Assembly (NCBI GenBank): GCA_917880885.1
Contig: OU862923.1
Span: 25,311,770 to 25,375,769 of the forward strand
From: Limnephilus marmoratus
Taxonomy: Eukaryota > Arthropoda > Insecta > Trichoptera > Limnephilidae
Direction: 5' to 3'
Length of the DNA: 64,000 nucleotides
Shown: piece by piece, positions 10,985 to 20,999 of the stretch
Layout of the letters: each line of letters begins with the position of its first letter
Numbering within the stretch: position 1 is the stretch's first letter
Made by a program: the position numbers and the translations under genes
Notes under the pieces: model-generated
The model's database searches: none
What the model was told of the DNA's origin: nothing
What the model saw: the letters and a program-made list of their open reading frames with translations, nothing else

Positions 10985-11036
10985 CCTTATTTAGTCAACG
11001 TTTTGGACAGCGTTACGGTGTTCATCATCAGGAAAT
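10985..11036 (-). ncRNA. Decayed hammerhead-like core
   Basis: Reverse-complemented, the stretch reads CTGATGA (11025-11031), an arm GAACA, a loop, an arm TGTCC, then AAAACGTTGAC. The order resembles the hammerhead-type ends of Penelope-like elements, but the conserved GAAAC reads AAAAC and stem II has a mismatch. No protein remnant adjoins it. It may be the stump of a third Penelope-like element. Confidence 0.3.
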
Positions 11037-11060
11037 ATCTGTGTCACAATCGGCATAACA

Positions 11061-11481
11061 CCCCGATATAAATAACGAAACTTTTGCCGTAAAAATTTAA
11101 AATCATATCCAAGAAATTAGATATTTAAGATTTCTTATTTTTTTTTTTATTTCAACCAAACTGTTTCAATAGTGGAACCACCTTCTACAGGACAGGTGTT
11201 TCAAAATAATGAGTGAAGTTATTTTATTTAAAATTCTAAAGTTTTCTGATACACCTATAAACATAAAATGGTAGGTTTTTTATCGTCGTAGTTTCAAAAG
11301 TCTGAGTAATTAAAAGCCATGTTTAACTAAGTCTTTACTTAGCGCTGAACAGCTATACTTTTGAAATAATATATGTTATGAAAATTTGACTTTTATATAG
11401 CGGCATGCCTTTAAACCGTTTTCTATGTGCTTTGCGAGAAAGACCGAGCATATTTAAACCTAATACATTACTTATTTAAAC
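11061..11481. other. AT-rich spacer, nothing recognised
   Basis: No gene or repeat end is supported here. Confidence 0.45.
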
Positions 11482-11522
11482 TATATAAAACACATATAAA
11501 TTTGTTGTAGACCACTTTTATT

Positions 11523-11582
11523 TTATACACACTCTACCGGTTTCGGAAGCACCCTTCCTTCGTCAGGAGAATATTATACATA
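11523..11582 (-). ncRNA. Hammerhead ribozyme-like motif, left arm
   Basis: This is the minus-strand copy of the right-arm motif. CTGACGA is at 11560-11566 and GAAAC at 11540-11544, with the same GGAAG/CTTCC stem II between them. Confidence 0.65.
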
Positions 11583-11653
11583 ACTAAACTATGATACAGA
11601 ATGTTGACAGATATACAAATCAGGTTTTTGAGTGAGAGGTAGGCAAAGTGTAG

Positions 11654-11987
11654 GCATGTTGCAATGATTGTCCTTCGTTCTACGTAGGTAAGACAACTAG
11701 AAATATAAATATCAGAATCCCAGAACATTTAAGATGCTTAAATAATAATAAGTTTTCAGAGTTTGCTAATCACCTAATTTCCACAGATCACACTTTTAAT
11801 AAGGACACAGGGGTTAAAATTCTACCGTAATAATAAAAGCAAAAAATTAGATAATTTAGAAGCACTAGAAATCAGAAAATCCTTAAATAATAATGCTAGC
11901 ATTTTGAATAACCAAATTAACTTATCTTTCAGTCCCATTCTAAATACTTTTCCAATTAACCGCTCTGTTCTTTCCGGAAACCCCTAA
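11654..11987 (+). pseudogene. GIY-YIG endonuclease domain of Penelope-like element
   Basis: The remnant begins at the YIG half of the domain with CNDCPSFYVGKTTRNINIRI, then EHLRCLNNNKFSEFANHLIS and TDHTFNKDTGVKI. It shifts frame after a stop at 11828-11830 and continues with KKLDNLEALEIRKSLNNNAS to a stop at 11985-11987. The GIY strand is lost at the left junction. The closest relative in the window is 53795-54214, which shares DCP-Y-GK, EHLRC, FANxLI-TDH and LDNLE-LE-R. In such elements the domain nicks target DNA for reverse transcription. Confidence 0.8.
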
Positions 11988-12063
11988 TTACCCCCACCCC
12001 TTTGCCTACCTCTCACTCAAACACCTGATTTGTATATCTGTCAACATTCTGTATCATAGTTTA

Positions 12064-12122
12064 GTTATAATATTCTCCTGACGAAGGAAGGGTGCTTCCG
12101 AAACCGGTAGAGTGTGTATAAA
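12064..12122 (+). ncRNA. Hammerhead ribozyme-like motif, right arm
   Basis: The conserved boxes are CTGACGA (12078-12084) and GAAAC (12100-12104). Stem II is GGAAG/CTTCC (12086-12090 with 12095-12099, loop GGTG). Stem III is the self-complementary ACCGGT (12103-12108), which can close only weakly or as a dimer. Stem I begins CTC/GAG next to the core (12075-12077 with 12110-12112), then has an internal loop and TTATA/TATAA (12065-12069 with 12117-12121). One extra A follows CTGACGA. Hammerhead motifs in Penelope-like LTRs are established; cleavage of this copy is inference. Confidence 0.7.
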
Positions 12123-12162
12123 ATAAAAGTGGTCTACAACAAATTTATATGTGTTTTATATT

Positions 12163-13200
12163 GTAAATTATGGCGAACCACAAAGTTAATGGTTTTTACA
12201 AATACGTACTTATTTAAAACTTCTACTTCTATTGCCTTATCTGAGTACTTACTATAAGAAACGGTAAGAATGTCTTGAATAAATACCGTGCAATTGAAAA
12301 AAAGTGAACTCAAAAACTTTATTATCGAAATTAAAACTAATTATCCGAAAAAATTAAGATAAGCACCGAGAAATCTAGATCTGAAAAATGAATCGGAAAC
12401 TGATTTCGAAAACCCAATCTAAAAACTTATTTTAAAAAATGGAATTGAATCAACTAAAAACCCAAATGAAAATCACATTCTTTCAGTCAAATGGTGCGTG
12501 TACCTAGACAGATTCACTTAGTATAAATCATTGAATGTGTTTTGTATATTGTTGTATAAGATACAAATAAGACAGAAACAAATATTTCCCCTGCATAAGC
12601 AACAACATTTCCAAGAGCTCTGAATGGAAGCTGAGGGATTTAACATCATTTATCTTGCGTCAACAAACATGGAGGATTTCTGTGTTCATTTCCATAAATA
12701 TGTATATATTATTCAGCCATCGAAGATCCCGGCCCTCTCGACATGCATTGTCGTAAAATAACACTCCTGGCTTACCCAAACAATATGCTGCGACGTTCCC
12801 TACTACGTGTAATAGCCTTTATTTCATTGCTTGAAATCGAATATCGGAAAAGCTTTGAAGAAAATACTTTTGGAGCTTCCATTGGTAAAGATAATGCTAG
12901 ATTGGTTTTTGCAGCACTAAAAATGAATTGTTATGAGGTGATTCTACATAATTTAAAAAATTCAGATCGCAATTTAGGTATTTTTCTGACGACTGTAACG
13001 TTATTATTGTATCAGTTAAACGGCAGGACCAAATCACTTGTTTAGCGAGTCCCGAAATTCAAATATTGATCTCCACATTAGCATTTTTTTTTTAATCTTT
13101 GCACACACGGCGGATCCATTTGGCTCGAGCGTAGATATTTGTATTTGGTATTGTATTTGCTCGTGGTATTTGGCCGTAAGCCGTTTAGACGGTGACCAGA
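12163..13200. other. Spacer with one unrecognised ORF
   Basis: A 100-codon ATG frame at 12743-13045 has no motif I can name and probably arises by chance. Nothing else is supported. Confidence 0.4.
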
Positions 13201-13377
13201 CAACTCAGAATGAAACCAACTCATAAGCACCTCAGAAAGGTCATTAAGAGTGATGATAAAAAAATATAAAAAAATTGGTTAAAGTTAGGTTAGGGTTACC
13301 GGATATTTTAAAAATATTTTTTTAAAGCTTTTAATGACCTTTCTGAGGTGTTTCTGAGTTGGTTTCATTCTGAGTTG
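13201..13377. mobile_element. Palindromic MITE-like element with 47-bp inverted arms
   Basis: The left arm, 13201-13247, starts CAACTCAGAATGAAACCAAC. It is matched in inverted orientation by 13331-13377, with only a few differences. The 83-bp spacer is AT-rich and includes a TTAGG-like run. No convincing target duplication is seen at the ends, so the superfamily is unknown. Related fragments (aactgacctttctgag) occur near 5459. Confidence 0.65.
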
Positions 13378-13550
13378 GCATGGAACCGTTTAGACACAAG
13401 GGAACTGCACACCCGAGCCAAGTCACGTCGAGCCATGCCAATTTGATATTTGTCACCATCGAGTGAACAACTCGAACAATTAAAATCGGGTATGTGAATA
13501 TAAGAAAGATTATTTTTTCCCAAATATTCATCAAGGTTAATTTTTTTATT

Positions 13551-13940
13551 TGAATACCGCGTTAATACCTCACAACCGTCTATACCCAGTGAAACTATGG
13601 CATCCCCAGTTGGGGTATGTTGTGAGGCTGAAGGCAGTAAGGAGGGGAAGAAAGAGGTAAAGAGAAAGGTAAGGGAAGTACCTGGCTATTCAGACCCGGT
13701 CACCAAACACGGCTAAAGTCATTTCAAGCAAAGTTTCAATTCTGAATGGTGTTCTTACGCCATGGGAATACTGGAAATATCTTCCAATCTGAAATATAAT
13801 ATTTTTTATTTTAAATTAATAAATTGTGAAACAACATATAAAAAATCAAATAAAATTTATTTTACATACCGGGATTTGAACACGCGAACTACGGATTGCT
13901 AGTCGAGAATCTTGCCCCTCGTCCAAGGTGACAGTCAAAT
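13551..13940 (-). mobile_element. SINE-1 copy (tRNA-derived), full length
   Basis: On the minus strand a tRNA-like head of about 80 bp with a B-box-like TTCAAATCCC leads to aataaattttatttg, then the SINE-1 body (gaattgaaac, tttagccgtgtttggtgacc, cttcagcctcacaac) and the far end gaataccgc at 13552. The order is the same as in the plus-strand copy at 28308-28750. Confidence 0.75.
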
Positions 13941-13945
13941 TTTAA

Positions 13946-14371
13946 ATTAAGTATTTAAAGAATATATAGGTAAATCTTTTTACAAATATTTAATTAAAAT
14001 TAAGTAGTAAGAAATAATATATGTGGGAAGGTACATGGAATAGGTATATACTTTTCAATGGCATCCAGAAAAAAAATACATTCGCTGGAACAGAGAAGAC
14101 CGCGGAGGAATCTTTCCTTCGTGGGTCATAGTCCGACTCGGGTTTGAATTATTACTAAACTATTTTGGCTCAGCGATCGCACACATACGGTAACGCCGCG
14201 CCGCGGCCGGCTTTCCATCGGGCGGGGCAGGGAATAGTCGGGCCTACGGCCGAGCCAAGCCATGACTCGTAAACTCGGCTTGGTGGATGCTCGAGCAACG
14301 CTTTTTTGTTTGGCTCGGCGCAGGGCCATTTGGCTCATTGGCTGTATCGCGTGTGATTTCTTTAATACTTT
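13946..14371. other. Spacer with GC-rich part
   Basis: No gene is supported. The part 14170-14340 is markedly GC-rich and holds an inverted pair CCGAGCCAAGCC and ctcggcttgg. Its 70-codon minus-strand frame has no recognisable motif. Confidence 0.4.
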
Positions 14372-15347
14372 TGTTACGATCCAACTTAAAATTTATGTTT
14401 TATGTTTATGAGGGAGCGGGCCGGATCGGTAAAGATGGGACGAGAAATAAAAGGCCTTAGTCGGTGTAGTGAGTCAGTCTTTATTAGGGCTACGTAGCGA
14501 GGGTCGGAGCGGAGCGGAGTGACGGTGGTGCCGTTAGTGATGCTGCTGCGTGATGAAGAGTGAAGAAGGTCAGGAGACTACGGCGGTGAAGATCACAGTT
14601 CTTCAGGGAGCCGGCGTGTTGCTCTACACCATGGCGGTGTAGAAGTGACCTTGGTCCAGGTGGTCAACCGTCGTCGTGTTGATGAAGTATGGCGACTGTG
14701 TGGCCTTTGAGTCGACACACACAAGCAGAAAGCACGGCGGGCTTTATGTGGTGCGGACGGAGACATCTCATGTCGAGGCGCGAATGGGCCGGACAGCGGA
14801 TGGTGATTGGAGAAAGATTCCTCGAAGGTGTTAATAATGTTCCTGAAGTCACACTGGACAAACGTTATTCACTAACTGCTGACTGCGCGGGCTGTTGCCC
14901 TGCGAGGGTAGATAAAGAGTTACTACACTGCATTAGTTGTATCACTTCCCGGTGTGTGTGTTGCTTGACCGATGAATGAAGTAGGTACTGACTGACTGAA
15001 GCGGACGAGCGAATCTGCTGCTTATATAGCCGCAGCGAGTAATTACTCTCACGGTAGGTAATGCTGGGTGAACTCACGCAAAGCTGAGAAATCGCTCGAA
15101 CCGTCTGCGGGCATTTGTATTGCACAGCCACGCGTTCGAGGCCTTTCACGTAAGTGGCGGAATTATTAGCCGCTGTGGGTAGACATTTACCAGCGGGCGC
15201 GTGGTACCTGGCTGTAGATATTTCGTAGTGTGTTTCCAGCGAGTTCGGTGGAGCCCAGTGGCGGAGCAATTAATTCGGCACAAGTGGCCGCCACATTTAT
15301 TATCGCCGAGTCCCAATTTACCAAGGCCAGTGGAATTATACACAACA
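14372..15347. other. GC-rich island of unknown nature
   Basis: The base composition is far more GC-rich than the flanks and no motif identifies it. It starts TGTTACGATCC and can be read to end ...ACACAACA, so a solo LTR is conceivable. However, no target duplication, polypurine tract or second copy is visible. Overlapping frames of 65-134 codons on both strands have no recognisable domain. A CpG-rich regulatory or first-exon region of a host gene is the other possibility. Confidence 0.35.
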
Positions 15348-15358
15348 TGTATATTTTT

Positions 15359-15465
15359 GCGAATGTTGTTAGGCTGACGGTACGGTGAGATGAATGAGAA
15401 GAGGTAGGGGAAGGTTGGGAAGTACCGGGCTATGGTCATGGCAGAGCTGCCTGAATTGGCAAATT
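15359..15465 (-). mobile_element. SINE-1 body fragment
   Basis: Matches the SINE-1 middle region in minus orientation: ttgttaggctgacgg, a purine-rich stretch, then gggaagtaccgggctat. Head and tail are missing. Confidence 0.55.
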
Positions 15466-17061
15466 TGAAAACGTAAGAGAGGAGCCTAGTTTGTGTGCAG
15501 GAAGACTAATAGTTTAGGACAATAAATATTATTAGAAAATAAAGATTCATATACTTAACCCCAAAAAAGTTTTGCTTTTATTAATTTGGCGAAAATAATG
15601 CTTAAATTGTTGCACAATTCTTCGACTTGGGTACCACGAAAACAACAAAGTATGTAAAGTATTTTTGCCGATTTCGGTGTTCTTTTGAAAATTTTCTAAT
15701 GTGAATTCCTAATTTCTAATTCCAGAAATATTATTTTTTAATTTATATTTAAATATCTGATACATTTTTTTTATATTATAGTACAATTATTCCATCTTTA
15801 TAATATGATACAATTATTCCCAAAATTGTATTAAAACAAAAACTTACACTCAGAGGTTTCAACGACGTAAAAAAGAGTAAAAAAGGTATGAACTTTCACC
15901 TACAATTGGGTATGCAATGTATGCAACGTATGCAATGGTATCTCGTGACGTCACACGAGACACGCTTCAGAATAATTCATATTCGAATGAGGGTGTTGCA
16001 ACACCGCGGCACCGCGCAAGTATCGGGATGTCACAACCTTTTCGGCGGGCCACGAATATCAACATTTTGACGGCCTAGATCTTCGGTAATATTCGGTTTT
16101 TTCCAAAAATTTTGCATTCTCTAATTAATAAAATTCTTTTACAAAAAACATGAAAGTTTGTTGTAGGAGACATCCTAATTTTCTGATCATCTAGTCCTTT
16201 TAATATCAATGCCAGGAGATGAAAATGTAAGAAAATACTCCATATTTCGTAACTACAAATCGTCTTATCCTTTGAAGACAACATTACACGAATCGAATAC
16301 TAAAAACACTTCTCAGGCAAAGGGTTCAGGATTCGCCGTCCCCTTTCTTATTCAATCGATTCAAGTTGTTAGAGAGGAACGAAATATCCATTTTAACCCC
16401 TTGACTCCACAAAGTGACCCCCTTGTGTTTATTTTTACTTACTAACAATATTTTTATGAGTTTTGCCTTCTAGTTTGCCACTTTGATGTTTCCTTGACTC
16501 AAAACATTTGGGAAAATTGTGGTTTGAGACTAAATAAAAAACCTTGTAATTTATTTATTATAATTATATTGTTATTGGGTTTAGGGGACCTATGTATGTT
16601 CTTTTCCCGGATTTCAAGCATTATGTCTTTTCACTAATACAACAATAATTTTGCTAAGTCGCAAATTTCGTTAACTCCAGTTTCTGAAGAAACATAACAT
16701 TAAATAGTGTACATTTCGAAACAAATTATTTACTGAGGTCCAGTGTTTTTCAAGGGCTATCATCCGGTGTATTTGTCTCCCGATATTCTACCGGTAACGC
16801 TCGTAAAAAGTGATTTTATTTTTGTTTAAAAAATTGACACATAAACTATCTATGATTTTATCATCTATTAAAGTGAGTTAAATAATCCAATACACAATCC
16901 GTGAAAAATCTTGCGACAAGTGAATTTAAAACAAAATTTGAATTGTGAATTTGTACAATAAAAATAGTGTTTTAAGTTTAAAAAAAAAACAGTTAAAATA
17001 CTCTTTAGTTCATTTCACTGACAGTTGCTTAATATGGAACTTAATGTCAATGACGTCAACC
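15466..17061. other. AT-rich spacer with a hAT-end-like fragment
   Basis: No gene is supported. At about 16026-16062 the sequence gatgtcacaaccttttcggc followed by gggccacg resembles the terminal repeat of some hAT elements. No partner end is seen. Confidence 0.35.
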
Positions 17062-17501
17062 AGTGAATTGGCGTAGGTGTTAAGCGTTTGGCTCGCGACT
17101 TTCGGCCAGTATCTTCGGACAGTGTTCAATCCTCAGACATACCATAATCTTTTTTATTTTATTAATATATTTATAAAATAACTGTCCATAGATGACGGTA
17201 AATAATTACATAAATTAAACCACATATTCATTTAATCGAGTTACATTACTAAGCAATAGATGGCAGTAACAGAACAATATATAAATTAAATAAACACTAA
17301 TATAACAAAACAATACACGCATAATAATTAATAAAAATTTAATTTGGATAAAACAACATAATCCAATAAACACAAAAAAAAAATTAATAAAAAAAAATAA
17401 AAAAAAAGTGAAAAGAAAAAACATTAAATTAAAAATCAATCTAAAATAACTTACACTAATCATGTCAACTAGAGGCAAAAGTGCAATGGAGCTTAAAGAC
17501 A
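17062..17501 (+). other. Probable 5' leader of a LINE
   Basis: This AT-rich stretch begins with a GC-richer segment (ggctcgcgactttcggccag) and directly precedes an ORF1-like remnant. A 5' untranslated region is the simplest reading. An ATG at 17463 opens a 42-codon frame that is not the conserved one. Confidence 0.35.
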
Positions 17502-17660
17502 AAAATATGGAAAAAAATTCTCCAACATATAGACAAGAAGATGGATATTATGAAAAAAGAAATTATAACAAAAATGGAATTATTTAAGGAAGAAACGCAA
17601 AAAAGCATGGAATTCGTCAGCAAACAATACGATGACAAAAACTTTTATTTTTTTAGTTGA
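17502..17660 (+). pseudogene. LINE ORF1 coiled-coil remnant
   Basis: This is an open stretch of about 52 codons reading KIWKKILQHIDKKMDIMKKE, then IITKMELFKEETQKSMEFVS, KQYDDK and a stop. Heptad-like spacing of hydrophobic residues among Lys/Glu indicates a coiled coil of the kind found in insect LINE ORF1 proteins. No start in this frame and no downstream RNA-binding domain are present. Confidence 0.5.
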
Positions 17661-17821
17661 TTCAAGTCTTTGTTTTTGATATTTGAATTGTTTTTTTTTC
17701 TAAATTTAGTTTTAACTAATTCAAATACCAACTTTAAAAATGTTACAATTGTTGATTTTGCATGAAAACTATGGTTTCATTCTTAAGTCTGTTAATTAAT
17801 CCTCCCAAATTTTTCAATTAG

Positions 17822-18151
17822 GGAGGCGGGAATGGGTACCGCCGCCCCGGGAACCTTTATTGGATAACCAACACCTCTGCCATAGGTCACCCCAAGTGGT
17901 TCGCTACGTTTGGTGATTTAGCAGGGGTGCCCGGGTTCATGGGGTGAGTTTTGTCTAGGTCTTGGAGGCGGATGACCAAGACACACTGAACCCTAGATTC
18001 CTACCCACCCCTTAAACCCTTTTCCTTCCCAGAACTCTCCTCTCATTCCTTTCCTTAAAAAACCCTCCACACAGCATCCCCAAAGATGACATAGGCCCTG
18101 AGGGAAATTGTTTTCCTCAGGGCCTCCTGTGTGGAGCTCACGTAAAAAAAA
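17822..18151 (+). mobile_element. SINE-H, full-length copy with hairpin tail
   Basis: The copy starts GGGAGGCGGGAATGGGTACC and includes tggataaccaacacctctgc, ccaagtggttcgctacg and ttcatggggtgagttttg. It ends in a double-stem hairpin (18065-18136) and an A-run. The 3' part from ccctccacacagcatcccc onward is the same as the LINE-A 3' end. I cannot match the head to tRNA, 5S or 7SL RNA; ggttcgctac resembles a pol III B box only partly. A non-coding retroposon mobilised by LINE-A proteins is the best reading. Confidence 0.75.
18065..18136 (+). other. Double-stem 3' hairpin shared by SINE-H and LINE-A
   Basis: Outer stem: CTCCACACAG (18065-18074) with CTGTGTGGAG (18127-18136). Inner stem: GGCCCTGAGG (18094-18103) with CCTCAGGGCC (18115-18124), 11-nt loop. 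Both stems are perfect. The hairpin is followed closely by the A-run, the position where LINE reverse transcriptases recognise template RNA. Confidence 0.8.
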
Positions 18152-19198
18152 AAAATTAATAAATTTGATATTTTTGTTTTCTAAATACGAGAAATAATAC
18201 AAATAAACACTGTTCATTAATAATAAAAAGAAATATGTACATATTTTGTTTTAATAAAACCCTTAAACCCCCTTTATTTAGTACCGTAGTCGAAACGACG
18301 ATGGTTTGTGATAAGCGTCGAAAAATAAGGTTAGTGATCTGGGGTTAAAGTGACGTATATAATGCGGACATGTACCGTATTGTATTTTTAGTGATATGTA
18401 TGTAAAATGGATTTTTAACACACTGTACTGTGACATGTCACATACTATAAATACATACTTGATGTTTCACGAAACTGGGGCTGAAGGCATAATCCAATTG
18501 GTTACGCCCATACACATACCTACACATACACATATCTACATAGCACGCATACATTATGTCACTGCTTGGGATTGGTATTAATATTGTTGCAAATTCCTTT
18601 CATACCTATCCCTAATGCCTACCCGTCAAGCTTACCCACAGTCAGTATGTAATAAACTCCTGCCGCAACATAGCCATTGTGCTCCGCTATCGGTGAATCG
18701 CCATTAAAAATAATTGCGCCGTGTACTATAAAATAAACCAACTCACACCTATTACTGTTTGTGCCTGTTGGATGGGAGAGGAAGCAGACAAGTGCATTGC
18801 CACCCTACAAGTTCTTTTACCCTTTTCGGTGAGTCCTTTCCTTTCTATGCCACATGTATTTTAAGCAGTGATAGTAACTCAAAATCAAGGTCCTTCGCCA
18901 GTCATTTTTTACACAAACATATCAATCCACTCTACGCAATCATAAATCTCATTCACCAATCTTTAATTATAAGTCTTATTATTATTGTATCTCTACGTGT
19001 CTTACCCGAGTATGGTGTCTGTTACAATGCATTAAACAAAGCATTAAAATAAATAAAGGCTTGATTTTTATATCATTAAATTTTAATTGGAAACGGCGCG
19101 TCCTTTGCGAAATCATTGGTTCCGTCCAAACGATGCCCGCGCAATGCGCTATGCTGCGAGAACTAGCAAGTATTTAAGTTAATAAAAATACTTCGATA
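18152..19198. other. Spacer, nothing recognised
   Basis: No gene or repeat end is supported. Frames of 61 and 97 codons here lack recognisable motifs. Confidence 0.45.
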
Positions 19199-19665
19199 AT
19201 TTTTTTTTTAACAAAACAAGAAAACGACTTCAAAAAATACACTTAAGAATTAAGAATTAAGATTAAGATTAATTAAGAAAACATTAAGAATTGGAGAGTT
19301 CCGTTACTTTGTCATGGATCCCATAATCAGAACCTAACCAAACTCTCATCAAACTACCCTTGAAGTACATCCTTTCCAATAAAAAAAGAATCATCGAAAT
19401 CGGTTGGCGTGATATTGATTTATTCGTCCATTTGTCGCGCACAGACTTGATGCAAATTTAAGACTTATATGATTTTTTCGTGGATGCCATTGTCAGAACT
19501 GGACCAAATTAAAATGGAACCACACGGAAAGCACCAGCTTCATTAAGCAGAATCATCAATTTCGGTTTACCCAGTCGAAAGTTCTGGGGTAACAAACATA
19601 AAAAAAAATTTGAAAAATACAGTCGAATTGAGAACCTCCTCCTTTTCGAAGTCGTTTAAAAATTG
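19199..19665. repeat. Dispersed repeat with inverted GACTTC ends
   Basis: The left part reads taaca...aaacgacttcaaaaaa and the right part ends ctccttttcgaagtcgtttaaaa, its inverted form. Between lie atcatcgaaatcggttggcg and gtcgaattgagaacctcctc. I know this combination as a very common repeat in moth and butterfly genomes, but I cannot name its class. Confidence 0.55.
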
Positions 19666-20323
19666 ATGAAATGGCACGTATACTTAATTTTTCCATTTAC
19701 TAGTTGGGAACAAAACGCAGGCTACGTGTGCAGGCTACGTGTGGACGGAATCATTATCCATTTAAATTTGTGTACCCACCTCCACAAATTTATTTTAATC
19801 CTTAATTAATATTATTTTCAAATCAAACTCCTCCAACATTTCCAAGTTTTACCTTAGGTTGGGCAACAAAAACTTGGAATAATCTCAGTAATCTGGGGAG
19901 AGTTTTAGGAAAACTTTTCGGATATTCCAGAATAAATAAAAATACCTTTAATTAAAAACCTTCCTTTAATTTAACTTGTAAAGGTGGGTTTTATTTAAAT
20001 TCCATTATTTTTGACGCGATGAAAGAGTTGTTAACAAGAAAAGTTTTGTACTTCTGTTGAACTTCATTATAAAAATTGGTCCGAGAAGATCAAAGTTGTT
20101 TTGGTTTTACGGGACAAATATTTGTTTCAAAGTAACCATAATTAAAACCGAACTTGGTTAAGGCTATATATAATATACACCTGCCAATAAAATACAAGGT
20201 CTTTCATACCATCTTTATTTTAAAATTGTAATCTTTTTAACAGTATCTTGTGCTTGAAGTCTTTTATTTTGTACATATATACCATATACACACTTTTAAT
20301 ACATTTTATAAATACTAGCTGAC
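19666..20323. other. AT-rich spacer, nothing recognised
   Basis: No gene or repeat end is supported. Confidence 0.45.
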
Positions 20324-20324
20324 T

Positions 20325-20470
20325 CGACAAAAGTTGTTCTGCCACATAAATTATTTCTTGTGAATATTTTGGTTGTTAAATAAAAAATAACGAATGTATT
20401 ATAAGTGTGTGGGGATGGGATCTATGACGGAAAGAGGAATGGAGCGCTGCAGAAGATTACCGCTGATAAA
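20325..20470 (-). mobile_element. Helitron 3'-end fragment (family 1-like)
   Basis: A|CTAG at 20324-20328 is followed by ctgactcgacaaaagttgtt, the family-1 terminal sequence (compare ctgacccgacgaacttcgt at 4067). Similarity fades after about 150 bp. The opposite end was not found, so the extent to the right is approximate. Confidence 0.5.
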
Positions 20471-20955
20471 AGCAAAAAATCACCAACTAAAGTAGGAAAA
20501 TGAAATTAAGAAAATCAATATGAATTTCGAAGAGTAATTGAGTGTAACACAAATAAGCTCGATGGTTTGCCCACGCGAGAACATGATGCCGAATGCAATA
20601 TCAAAATGACGCGACGCTTCTCGTGAATATCTTGCGCATGTGTGGATGAAAGTTCGATGAGACGGACATAGCGCCATCTGTTATTCAACAACGTAAATAA
20701 TTTCGTTCTGTTTGAAATACGAAAGACGGTGAAATTTGTTCATACGAAAATACTAAAATCGCGATTAAAAAATGGGAGGGTGGGGGTAGGAGAGTTAAAA
20801 ATTGGAGTTACAGGTATTTTTTGATGCAAAATAAAAAAAAAGTATTAAAAAAAAATGTCAAAAAATTGTTTTTTTTTTCTGGGTAGAGACACCCTAAACA
20901 CCTAGCGGTATGAAATATACTTTAAAACCTATTATCATACCTACCAAATATACAT

Positions 20956-20998
20956 AATCGTAATGGCTCCGAGCCATTACGATTTGTAAAATTTCTAG
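20956..20998 (+). mobile_element. Helitron 3' terminus: hairpin plus CTAG
   Basis: A perfect 13-bp hairpin, AATCGTAATGGCT-ccg-AGCCATTACGATT (20956-20984), is followed after 10 nt by CTAG (20995-20998) and then T. This is the canonical Helitron 3' end. The 5' TC end on the left could not be fixed. Confidence 0.7.
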
Positions 20999-20999
20999 T

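Larger units (their letters stand above)
11482..12162 (+). mobile_element. Penelope-like element, truncated, with inverted LTR-like arms
   Basis: Two arms of about 165 bp, 11482-11647 and 12001-12162, are near-perfect inverted copies. Each contains a hammerhead-type core. Between them lies the C-terminal GIY-YIG endonuclease part of a Penelope-like polyprotein, reading toward the right arm. The reverse transcriptase is absent: the left arm joins the ORF directly at about 11650. Inverted terminal arms on 5'-truncated copies are known for Penelope-like elements. Confidence 0.85.

Noticed and set aside
14372..15347. Solo LTR call
   Set aside because: TG...CA ends can be chosen, but no target duplication matches and no second copy or tRNA primer site is visible; kept only as an unidentified GC-rich region.
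16683..16735. Hammerhead-like CTGAAGA...CGAAAC
   Set aside because: The two conserved boxes are present, but I cannot pair a convincing stem II, and no Penelope-type coding sequence adjoins.
17090..17145. Hammerhead-like motif on the minus strand before a LINE ORF1 relic
   Set aside because: CTGAGGA and a GAAA box occur, but the arms between them are not complementary.
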